NCBI GenBank assembly: GCA_009767595.1
Contig: VSDK01013114.1
Span: 45,726-109,725, forward strand
Direction: 5' to 3'
DNA from: Symbiodinium kawagutii
Lineage: Eukaryota > Sar > Dinophyceae > Suessiales > Symbiodiniaceae
DNA length: 64,000 nucleotides
Numbering within the stretch: position 1 is the first letter of the stretch; every line of letters starts with the position of its first letter. Under the pieces are notes generated by a model. It ran no database searches. It had not been told where the DNA came from and saw only the letters and a list, made by a program, of their open reading frames with translations. The translations under genes were made by a program, and so were the position numbers. Positions 22,985 through 33,500 of the stretch are shown here, piece by piece.

Positions 22985-24002
22985 TTCCAGCAAGTGAAGG
23001 CCTGGCGCCCCACGGGCATGTCATCACCGGTCGACAAGCAGCTGGCTCTCCAGGGTATCCTTTAGCTCTGCTAACGAGTAGAGACACCACCAATATTCAG
23101 AAAAAACCACTTGACAACTTCATCGTAACAAGTATCAGGTGGATCAAGACACACATTTGACAACCAAATGTGGTTTTGTCCAACGCCGCGGTGTGCCCCC
23201 AAGTCACAACGGTTAGTGTTCACGGCTATGAACAGCTGGTTGGCGCTCTTAGGTACTACCATGGACGAATCCTAATAGTAACCACTATGAATCAACCATT
23301 TCTTGGTTGCTTAGCAGGTACTACCCATTGATGTTGAGAGCTCGAAATGATCAAAAAACACGAAAAAAAAGTGGGGCCCGTCTCATCCCCCGCTCTCCAG
23401 ACATGTTGAAGGCTTGGTGTGGTGGTAGCAAGATCAGTAACCACCACAACCAGCCGCACCCTGCGCTGCACCGTTTCGGGGGTTCACCCGTCGTCACCAG
23501 TGCCTGCCAGCGCTTTTAAGGCAATGGTTTCTGCTTGGAAGCCGCGACCACAGAGCTCCTGGAGGCTGCAATGATAATCCTCAGCAACCAGTAGCCTCCG
23601 GGAAACTAAGCAAATATACAAGGTGGGCCCCTAAGCGGCTGTAGCCGTTGGGTTATAACTAGGGTCACTACCAGTTATAGCAGATGTAACTATAGTTAAG
23701 TGGCCTTATAAACTAACTTATAACTAGGGGAGCCCACCTTGTAGCTGGTTTCCCCAGGGTTTCCCAGGATTGGAGAATCCAAATGGTGGAAACCAGCTAT
23801 CAATGGTGGAAACCGTCCGGCAATGAAGAATCCACCATAGAAATAGCTGGTTCACAAGGGTTTCCGATTGAAACATGTTGATTTTCCATTGCTAACTTAG
23901 TTTACCAGAGGGTAACCATTTCGGTGGGTACCGTTGATGACCAGCGACCATCCTACTTGGATGACCATGATTAGTACCATCAATGGCTGAACCAACCATG
24001 CC
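22985..24002. other. Intron with hairpin element at 23617-23743
   Basis: 23617-23632 (tacaaggtgggcccct) and 23726-23743 are inverted copies around an AT-rich loop, a MITE-like structure. A GC-rich island at 23385-23520 is open on the minus strand but could not be phased. Confidence 0.5.
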
Positions 24003-24087
24003 CTAGTGCTCCAAGTACCTTCTTAGAAGGTGTTTGGACCCCAAAAACCAACCCCAAGTACAGTCTCACAAGGTATTTGGAGCAGTA
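24003..24087. repeat. Short hairpin element
   Basis: Arms ctagtgctccaagtacctt and aaggtatttggagcagtag with a second inner pair (accttcttagaaggt). Related words occur around 4520-4640. Confidence 0.6.
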
Positions 24088-24151
24088 GGGATGGTTAAAA
24101 TCATTCCTAACGATGATCCCAGGGGTCAATGGTGAACCTGGAGAGATGCAC

Positions 24152-24270
24152 CTGCCCTGGTGCCCTGGTTGCCACGCTATCCTTGGAGAGGATCTCTCTG
24201 AAACCCAATGAGACCTGGGCCGTCGTCATATCCAGCAGTTCCCGTGAAGCGTTGTAGGGTGCAATGGTTG
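24152..24270 (-). CDS. Exon of host gene
   Basis: Reads APYNASRELLDMTTAQ then VSLGFREILSKDSVATR and ends GQ before a gt donor. The nearest upstream AG is caag inside the family A MITE that abuts this exon; using it keeps the phase (TPPYGSTIAPYN). The 5' border is therefore uncertain by about 20 bases, but coding character is strong. Confidence 0.55.
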
Positions 24271-24278
24271 AGCCATAT

Positions 24279-24377
24279 GGTGGTGTCTTGAAATAGGGGA
24301 CCCCAAAAATGGATGGTATATCACTTTAATTAGTTTCTAGTGGATGATTTGGGGGTCCCCTATTTTGAGAAACCACC
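24279..24377. mobile_element. MITE, family A
   Basis: Inverted termini ggtggtgtcttgaaatagggg and tattttgagaaaccacc with atat on each side. Its left terminus touches the exon at 24152-24270 and contains the only AG available as splice acceptor. Confidence 0.8.
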
Positions 24378-25333
24378 ATATGAACCACAACGGATGTTAT
24401 GACGAAAAAACACCAATTGTATTGACTTTTGAGTAAAACATGCAATGATCCAAATGTTTTTTGTTCCAAATTGACCGGTTGTGTGGATACTTCTGACGGA
24501 ACTGCGTGCATGATTTGATGGCAATACCCTACCAGGCCTGATTTAAAGCATCATTGGCCATGTTAACGAGGAAAAACATCATAAATCAGGAACAACAACC
24601 GCAAGTGATTCATCATCACTACTAACATGACTATGAATTCTTGATCATGAATCATCCTTGACTATTTGCGCTGGTGATTATCCCCTGTTGTCGTGGGTCG
24701 TGTACCAATCATGTTGGCTATCAACCATGGTTGAACCATGACTGCTGACCATTCATCATCATCACCCAATAAAAACAATTGACCATCTTCAACGGATCAA
24801 AAGATACTCAGCAAAAATCGTCATTTAGCTCCAACCACACACCACTATCATCGACCGTCATCATTAACCGGAGATAATTCAACACTGAACCAACACCAGG
24901 GCAGATGCGCATCATATACCCGCCAAGTTAACCACTGGACCCTGGTGTAACAACCAACGGTTCACCAATATCACAAACCATTTATCAACCTCTTAACCAC
25001 GGAGTTCACGATGACTTATCAAACATTGGTTCACCATGGGGGTCAAGCATGGTCAAGCCATGGGGTTCACAATCATTTAGCAACCACAAGTGCACCATCA
25101 ATCAACCATCATTTACCAATTGATTATCAACCATTGGTTCACCCCTGAGCCAGCGGGCAAAGCCCACAGACGGTCACCAAAAGAAAGAAAGAATTGGTTC
25201 ACCCCTAACAAACCATGGACTTCACAATCAACTAAGTATCCTTTGCCAAGCATCACCAACCATCGGGTCCACCCACCACCCAGCCCACCCCTCCCCCACT
25301 AAGCTCCCCGGCCATGCCATCGCTTTCCGGCAC
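24378..25333. other. Intron sequence
   Basis: AT-rich degenerate repeats (accatcaatc, aaccatggttc variants). Nothing else seen. Confidence 0.5.
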
Positions 25334-25390
25334 CCGCTGAGCGGCTTCCAGCGCGGAGAACGCCCCCAGTTCGCGGTCCACGGTGAGTTC
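25334..25390 (-). CDS. Exon of host gene
   Basis: Fifty-seven bases between cccag and a gt donor reading ELTVDRELGAFSALEAAQR. Follows the exon at 26963-27078 in phase. Confidence 0.5.
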
Positions 25391-25394
25391 CTGG

Positions 25395-26962
25395 GGGGTC
25401 CGGAACTTGGAAGACGGTGATGCGGGTGTTCCTCAGAGTCATGTTAAGCCGGGATGAATACTGATTAAGTAGCTGATTAATGGTTAGTACTAGGGTATAA
25501 TGACTAACAACATCTAACAACTATAGGGGTACAGGGTTTTGACCCACAGCCATATGGAATTACCCTAGTATATTATATCATATCATTATATAATGCTACG
25601 AACCATTATTACATTATATATTATATATATATATATACACATCATGATATGTTAATGACCAGTATTACATGATGCTATAAAATATAACGCAATAATGGTT
25701 ATAACTGTTCAAAATGATCATTAACTCGTAGTGATTAATGATTTGGGTGTTTCTGAGAATGACCAATGATTTGGGGGTTGCTCACAAATAGTTTTCTCAA
25801 TACAGGGAAAATGGTTTTATAGGGTGTTCTAGTGGTAAATAATGGGACATAATAACCAACAATAAAACTACTATGAGTGTGTTTCTGAGAATAGTGGTTA
25901 ATAATGATCATTACTAACCACTATTAATAACCACTATTAATAATCGTGGCTATAGTGGTTAATAATGATTAATGATAGTTCTAATGGTTGATAATGATCA
26001 TTACTGCTTGGTGGTTGAATGTTTCTCAAGGCTTAGGGGTACTGCTAGATCATCCAGTCTATGAGCCAATTCTAGTAATAAACCAACCATAACTTGGGAG
26101 GGTCCCTATGGCGCAAGAAACTCCCATGTTAACGTCAATTATTGACCACTATTGATTCACTAACAATTGTTTTGTATTGATTCAGGATGGCTTTAATCAT
26201 TGATAATATGGGTGTTTGTCAAATTTGGGAACCCAAAAATTGTAGGTTTAGTACTGCAAACGGTTAATAAAAATGATTTAGGGCTATCTCTATTTCGAGA
26301 AATCACCATGTAGAGATATCAATAACGTTTGATGGTGGCGACCGCCAGTGTAACCTTCGAAACGATCACAATGATGCTGATGATGCCGATCGCAAGAGGA
26401 GTGAATCGAGCACAGCTAACTGCAAGTGGGGCGAATGAGAATTCCAACACGATGGCTCATGAACCATCAGTGGTTAATGCCTAAGAGAAAAACCATGGTT
26501 AATGAACCAATCGCAATGGTTACTTGTACACCATTATCAACCATTATTGTTGGCTCTCATCTTTTGCTGTTAACAATTTACTAATCATCATTGTGTAACA
26601 TTAAGATTGATGATTTAAAAACATTGATTATCAACAATCATCCCCAAATGATTAAACATTATTGTACACAGTTACTAACGATTGTTTTTGGCTGTCATAG
26701 CCACTTAAATGTAGCCAACAATGATGGCTAATCATGAATATCATACATAGCCACCAATGATGGTTAATTAATAAATGAAGAATTATAGCCAACAACCATT
26801 CTTAATAATTATTCTAAATTAACCAATGGTTGTCAATCACCCTTGTGAACCGTTCATTGTACATCAAAATCACCAACTCTTTAACCACCCCGAATTGTAA
26901 CAATCTTTGTCGGCTGTGATCCCCAAATGATTCACCACCATTCACATCAAGAGCTACTAAAC
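25395..26962. other. Intron sequence with two diverged family A MITEs
   Basis: AT-rich. Diverged family A copies at about 26019-26125 (gtttctcaaggcttagggg to gcaagaaactccc) and 26210-26308 (gggtgtttgtcaaatttggg to cgagaaatcacc). Confidence 0.5.
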
Positions 26963-27078
26963 ATCCTCCAACACGCGTGCCGCGTGCCATGTCACGTAGT
27001 GCACGATGAACTCCGTGACGTACGGCGCCATCGTATCACCCGCAGCAGCAAGACGTCGGGCCAGGTTCACGGTTACAC
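26963..27078 (-). CDS. Exon: second repeat module, RRL part
   Basis: After ttccag the strand reads (S)VTVNLARRLAAAGDTM and then APYVTEFIVHYVTWHAARV, ending before a gt donor. The first two bases complete the serine codon left by the exon at 28877-28937, so the join SL-SVTVNLARRL is exact. The VTV.L.RRL then V.Y pattern is one I associate with repeated extracellular modules of dinoflagellate predicted proteins, possibly SEA-like; the family name is uncertain. Confidence 0.65.
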
Positions 27079-27079
27079 C

Positions 27080-28876
27080 TGGAAGCGTCGATGGGAGGTG
27101 CAGCTGGTGAAGCATCAGGCGGGAATCCTACCATGCTAATGAGGAGAATCGCACGGATGTGGGTACCATGGGTCGTAATGAAGAAGTGATGTTGGATGAT
27201 GTTCCGACTAACAATCACTTATGGGTCGTACTAAACAACTGATGTTGGGAATACCCACGGACCATAGAGTTGTCTAAGGGGCGTTTCAAAGTTTCACAGG
27301 GAGGCCCTGTTGGGAGGTCAAGACTTTCCATGGCTTGTGACTAGCCTCTAAGTCAGTCTAAGTCATGGAAAGTACAGGGTTGCGAATATCCAATGTTCAT
27401 TCATTTTACCAAATTGGTTCAAGAATCGATCTATGTGCAGCTGAATGATGCCCATAGCACACCAATGATCCATACTGTTTCCATTCCATGCAAGTCCATA
27501 CAAAACTGCATAGCACAAGGTCGCACGACATCACAGTGATTGGGGGCTACCACCGTTTCAAGAAATAGCAAGCTACACTTCTCACATTTGAGCTCTGGCT
27601 TGTCCCATCCGGTGGCTTTGTTGCTCTCCCTGCTGGTCAACACCCCATGCCGAAGCCCTTATGCTCGCCAGATTTTGCAATCTTGGAGGGATTGAGATAA
27701 ACGCCTGATCAATGATTCATCTGAACAAGCGAAACAAGTATTGATGAATTGGCAATCTGCCAATAGTCTTGCATGCTGAGAAACATGTTTTTCTGCAATG
27801 AAGATTCTGCAAACCCTCCACTAAACCCGTCAACCCATGAAGGGGTTGACATATTTGTCTGACCAGAGAAATGGTGATAGGTCCCAACCCTTTCCCTTAA
27901 AGTCATGGAGAAGCCTGGTTCTGGGTATATATCGCAATTCACGAAAGGATCACATGAATTAGGACATACCTCATATGGTTGTGGGTCAAAACCGTGTACC
28001 CTGGTGTCCATTACAAACCATTGTTTTCCCCGTTACTGTTGGTTGTCATCCCCCATTATTAATGGTTGTTATGCCCCATTATTGATGGTTGTTATCCCCC
28101 ACCATTGATGGTCAATGTTGATCCATAGCCATATAAGCAACATCGACTAGATCCTCTTCTTAGCACTTAGCTGTTCATTTTGTTTGATCAACCCCTCAAT
28201 CCGTCAACCTCATCATTCAAAGATCCGCTTGGCATTTCCATAGATTCATCATCTCAAATCAATGCAATGGTTTTGTCAATAAATGGTGGCATCCCCAACT
28301 ATCCCCAGATTGTCATTTTAGAAGGGAAACCAACCAGCTGTTGATGTACATCATTTATGGACAGCACCATATTGCTACAAGCACTTATGTCTTTACATAC
28401 AGTTCCTGATAATCCGATAAATGAACAAAATGTGAGTTGTACACTTCTTCCCTGCAGCTCTAATCCATCAAAAAGTCTTGATATCGCACCACTTCACAAC
28501 AAGTTGACTGGTCGTTACGTGGCTGTGGGTCAGTCCCCCTGGTTCCCCCATCATTGACCAGCACGTTTTCGCTATGAAATTACTGGCTATTGTCCCCGGC
28601 CCTATGAAATTGGTTGGTTAACTGCTTGACCCGTAGCCATATAGCTAGTATACTCCCTATTATTCTTGATTATAGTTATACCCTATGACTAACCATTATT
28701 GATGGCTATAACAGGCTATAACCATTGTTGTTGGTTAACTGCTTGACCCAGAGCCAAGTCTTACACCACAAAACTACCGGCTGCACTACAAACCATTCAG
28801 CCAGTCACAAGCTATGCGCTACCCTTCGCCCCCAAACACCAGGCACCGCCGTGGCGGCTACGCCGGGCTTCCCCAC
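27080..28876. other. Intron with MITE family E copies
   Basis: 27970-28135 begins catatggttgtgggtcaa and ends ttgatccatagccatat; 28513-28645 begins gtggctgtgggtcag and ends cttgacccgtagcc. Both have the inverted gtgggtcaa/ttgaccca termini of family E. No exon was recognised in the remainder. Confidence 0.55.
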
Positions 28877-28937
28877 TTAAGGACTCGGGCTCAACGCCCA
28901 AGGCAATCGCTAAGGCGTTCTTGGCGGCGGCCGACAC
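28877..28937 (-). CDS. Exon: second repeat module, helical part
   Basis: Sixty-one bases, AG acceptor and GT donor, reading VSAAAKNALAIALGVEPESL plus one base. Same length, phase and pattern as 9653-9713. Continues in frame from 38974-39039, across the intron holding the copia element, and into 26963-27078. Confidence 0.65.
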
Positions 28938-29149
28938 CTGGTGATTGATAGGGGAGGCACCAGGTAGATGGACAAACAGAGAGAGCCTTGTAGTGGAAAA
29001 GATATATATATATATACATATTATATTCATTTATTTATTTGTATTTGTATATATACATGTACGTATTCATATATCAATGGTCACCCCCCACATAGAGACA
29101 AATATAGAGTCAGACTTTTTTAATATTCATATGTGTTTATATATAGATA

Positions 29150-29920
29150 TACCCTAGCAATCCCTGGGCTATATCTGGTATAGTCGTTTGCAAAGAGGCT
29201 ACAACAGGGTTTGAGAGGATATACTGGGGATATTGCCCGGGTATAGTCGATCAAGTTTTCCCCATGTAGCCGACCTGGTTTTCCTGGTATAAGCGACCAA
29301 GGTATTCTGGTATGTCCGTTGTACCACCGATAATGGTGACATCCCCTCCCAGCCACCAGCGCAGCCAGTAGAGCGTTGGCATCTTTTCCAGAAACTATTT
29401 CGACATCTGCCGTGAGCCAAAGAGTTGATGAAAAAATCACACATTTTTTGATGGACTTCTGAATCCCCCAGTCCACGCTCCCATATGTGCGTTCCATGTC
29501 CCCCCATGTGCGTTCCATGTCCTCAGATGTGCGTTCCACGGTTTGTCCACGGAGTGTGCACGGTTCGCACTTGTGTGAAAAAAAACTTAGAACAAAACAG
29601 TTTCCAATCAAAACATATCACAAGCAGTTCCCAGGGGAGCCCGACTTTGGAAGAAGGATCTGTATTCTTAGGTTAAATGGGTGTTTGCCGGTATAGGCGA
29701 GAGGGTGTTGCCGGTATAGGCGAGGGGGTGTTGCCAGTATAGGCGAGGGGGTGTTGCCGGTATAGGCGAGGTGTTGCCAGTATAGGCGAAGGGGTGTTGC
29801 CGGTATAGGCGAGAGGGTGTTGCCGGTATAGGCGAGCAAAACCGTTTATAGTCGAGCAATTCTGGTATAGCCTAGCCTATACCAGATACGGTCGAAGAAG
29901 CCCAGGGTATATAAATATAT
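29150..29920. repeat. Segment bounded by imperfect inverted repeats
   Basis: tataccct...gggct...atctggtatag near 29149-29187 is mirrored by ctataccagat...agcccagggtata near 29876-29912. The interior is full of ggtatag(g/t)cga words. Confidence 0.5.
29677..29838. repeat. Tandem array, about 21-23 bp unit, 7 copies
   Basis: Unit gggtgttgccggtataggcga with small length changes and a g/a variant at gccagtatagg. The copies are contiguous, with no spacers, so it is a minisatellite and not a CRISPR array. Confidence 0.9.
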
Positions 29921-30085
29921 ACAAAACACATATATATATATATATATATATATTAAAAAAAATATATGTGCATATTTGATGCTTTGCGTATTAAAAGATC
30001 ATTCAAAACGGTCAGGGTGCGCAACCACATAGATGGGACTACAAGGTGGGCTCCCAGCAAACTAAACCATCGGCTGTGTAGCAAA

Positions 30086-30245
30086 CATGATTTTCATTGC
30101 TTCATATCCCTCGTAGCCACCTCATCATACCAGCTTATCAACCTACAGCCATGGCTTGTTGGGTGCATGATTTTCATTGCTTCATATCCCTCATTGCCAC
30201 CTTAAGATACCTGCGTATTAACCAACAGCCATAGCTTGTTGGGTG
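30086..30245. repeat. 80-bp tandem duplication
   Basis: Two adjacent 80-bp units beginning catgattttcattgcttcat and ending gcttgttgggtg, about 85 percent alike by eye. Confidence 0.85.
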
Positions 30246-30378
30246 CCGTCTTGTAACAAAGGCATCTATATTCACTGTAAATCTTCATCAAATCACTAGA
30301 AAATCCCCCTATAGATCCCCTACAAAATGTCCCTCCAAGTCGCTATCAATCCCCCCGCAAATCATTATCTGGTTGTTG

Positions 30379-30383
30379 GTTTC
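30379..30383. repeat. Target site duplication of copia element (left)
   Basis: gtttc directly outside the LTR at 30384; identical to 38647-38651. Confidence 0.85.
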
Positions 30384-30540
30384 TAATGAACCACGTCTTC
30401 TTCTTCTAAGTATGGTGAGGGATCCCAACCGCTTCGGAATGACGGGCAGCTGAACCTTTTTGACAGCTGGATCTGATCTTGAAAGCGGCTACAGTACCGC
30501 ATGAATCCATGACGTGACATGCAAAACAGGAGGATTTGCA
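30384..30540 (-). repeat. Copia 3' LTR
   Basis: 157 bp, identical base for base to 38490-38646. On the element strand it runs tgcaaatcc...ggttcatta, so the ends are TG...TA rather than the canonical TG...CA. Confidence 0.93.
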
Positions 30541-30550
30541 CTCCCCCTTT
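30541..30550 (-). promoter_or_regulatory. Polypurine tract for plus-strand priming
   Basis: aaagggggag on the element strand, directly abutting the 3' LTR. Confidence 0.85.
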
Positions 30551-30590
30551 GTGGGTTCGTCAGTTCCCACAACTAGACTCAAGCCGCTTC

Positions 30591-33500
30591 TCATCCGCAA
30601 CATCTCACGCAGGGTGTCACCTTCCTGCATTCCTCAGCTTTTGGACACTCTTTGTGGTTGTGTGCGTCACTTCCCCATCCTGAAATCCAGAGTGGAACGT
30701 TCTTCTGTGGTAATCCCACGGTCTTCATCGTCACGAAACGGCACATAGGACACCACTTGGATTCTCTGGTTGGTCCAGTCAACGGGGCTTTCAAGTACGG
30801 GCATTCAGGAGACTGGTGGTACACTGAGCCGTACCGAGTCATCTTCACTTGAAATGGAAGTTCTGCTGAACGAGTGCTTTCTTCTTCTTTGAATCGAAGG
30901 GATCTCTGAAAGTCCCATCGAATCTTCTTCCACAACTTCTTCGCCTCAGGGTCTTCCTTTCTCTTCATAGGATCTTCTGCCTCAGCCTTCTTCGCTTCAG
31001 AAGTTCCTTCTTCCTCCTTCTGTAGTCCTTCGTCCACCAATCTTTCCTCTTCCAATTCTTCAAGCTTGGGGGGTCTTCGGTCTGTCCCATTCAACGATTC
31101 TCCATCGATCATGGTTCTTCGACTTACTCCCTCTTTCCAAACTTTCTGAAAAAGAAGTACTCCAATGGTCGTGGCCAACACCACGATCACCGTGTAGACG
31201 ATGACAAGAGGGGTGAGAAGGTCTTCTTGTGAGGTTCCTCCTTCTGCTTCAAGGCCATAGGCTTCCTTCAAGGATGCCATCAGTAGAATGATCCTCAATG
31301 CCTTCGCGGTCTTCTCTTTCTTCGACATGTGCATCTTCTCTAACCTCTTCAGTATCACTTCCTTCACTTCAGAGGTCTTCTCATCTTCTCGTCCTCCTTC
31401 CTCCTCTTTCTTGACTTCCATTCCAATCAACTTCTTCAGGAAATCGATTCGGACCGAGGTGAGAGCTTTCGTGCCCAGATCTGCAACTTGAAACTCACCA
31501 GGGGTGTATTGAATCGACCAATCACCCTCCGAGATGGCCTGCCTTGCGAAAGCAGCTCGAAGGCGAAGATGTCGAGTCCTCCAATGTCCGCTTTCCACCG
31601 TGAGGATGGATCTGGCGGATTGACTATCCGTCACTGCGACTTTCTGGATCTCCTCGCATAGTTCTGACACTATGCAAGCCACTGACTCCGCGGCAGTCAT
31701 GCCTTCGATGATTTCCATGAGTTCGGACTCGGCGGTTGAAAGTGTCACCATCTGCTGGCGACCTGAACGCCAGAACAGCAAGTTGTTGTTCACGAACACC
31801 ATGAAGCATCCGTGACTGCATCCTCCATCAGGGGCGAAGGATGCATCGGAGTACATCTGGATGGTCACTTCTCCTTCACCACCATCACGGTACCTCAAGC
31901 CATCCCCACATGTACTCTTCAAATACCCAAGCAACTGGGTATACACTTCCTTCACCATCTGAGGATTCTTCGTCACCATGCTTCCCATCCTTGAACATGA
32001 AAACATAGCATCAGGCCTCGTCCTGGTAACGAGCCACAAGGCTTCACCCACCATTCGTTGTGCTTCTCGTACTTCATCTGGACTGGGCTTTTCCGAACTT
32101 TCACTCATCGTCGCTTGATCACGGGAGATTGGAATGCGACGGGGGTTGATCTCAGGGAAACGTTCCAGCAAATCCTTCGTGTAAGATTCCTGGGTGATCA
32201 ACCATTCATCACGTCCATCCTCCCCCTGGACCCTCATCAAGTCCATGCCCAAGAAGCGAACTGCTTCTCCATCCACCTTCTGAGGCGTGGAGGATGACCA
32301 GGTCTCCTGGAACTTCTTGACAACCGCATCAACGACAGTCTCACTTCCGGTGACCGTAACGTCATCAACGTATGTCATCACCAATCCCACCATCTCATCT
32401 TCCAGTGACTTCTCATCTCCTGGTCTCGACCTGATCACTTTCCACATGTTCTCCTCAGACAACATTCGGCTCAACCATAGAATCACTTCTTCGCCTTCAA
32501 TCCAGGTCTTGATCTCGAACTTGGTCATTTCCTGATCTCGATGCCCTCCCCACAACTTCGGAGATCTCCTGAAACCGTAGACTGCTTTCACGGGCTTGAA
32601 GCAAGTCTTTCTGGAAAAGTATCGCTTCTCCTTCAGGATCTGGGGCTGCATCACCAGGATCATATCTTCATCTGGACCCAACACCAGATCGGCGTTGAGA
32701 AAAGCGGTCTTGATGTCCAAGACCTTTGAAGTCCACTGCATCCTTGACATCATCCACACCATGACTCTAAAGGCTGCAGCATCCGCACCTGAACTGAAGT
32801 TGTTCTCTGAATCGCTCTTCTCCTCATAGTTCCCGCACACCACCCATCTGGCCTTGCGACGACCACCATGAGGACCTGGCTTTTTGGTGAACACCAGGCT
32901 CGAGGGGATGAACTGAACTTTTCTTCCTCTTTTCTTCGCATCTCTAATCAGCCTCATCTCTTCTTCTTCATCAACCTCCTCAAAGGCTTTCTTTTCTTTC
33001 AACAGAGCTTGAACTTCTGAGTCGATCGCATCAACCCACTTATCCCATTCTTTCATCACTTCCTTCGGCGAGACGATCTTCGTCTGTAGCAGCTCCTCTT
33101 CTTCTCTGTCTGTCTCCATCATCTTCCGTATCTTCTTGAGTAGTCCTCTTTCGATATCTGCGACCTCGTCTCCATCTTCCATCATCAGAACACTTTCTTC
33201 CGTCATCAACTCCTCAAACCTCATCCTTCGCTTCCTCTCTTCTTCTCTTCTGGCTTCCTCCTCATCTTCTTTCGATTCTCCGATCCTTCTGATCGCGGGT
33301 CTCTTCCTCACTTCTCTTCTTGTCTTCAGGGCATCCGCAGCTTCCTCTGCTACTGCGATCCATACATCCTCTTCTAGTGGAACGGCGGTCTTTCTGAGAA
33401 TCATCCTTGTAACTCGAGGCTGCTCTCCCTCTTTGACTACCCAATGACCATGCTCTTCTTCGGCTGGGTACAGGTATTGAACTTTTTCGCATCCAGGAGC

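Noticed and set aside
22761-22997. Plus-strand frame of 78 codons
   Set aside because: Opposite two minus-strand exons with good splice borders; composition fits a shadow.
29335-29412. Minus-strand block DVEIVSGKDANALLAALVAG as a host exon
   Set aside because: Looks coding, but its phase does not fit between 38974-39039 and 28877-28937, which join directly; it also lies inside the 29.15-29.92 kb repeat segment.
29677-29838. CRISPR-like array
   Set aside because: Units are contiguous without spacers, in a eukaryotic intron; it is a minisatellite.
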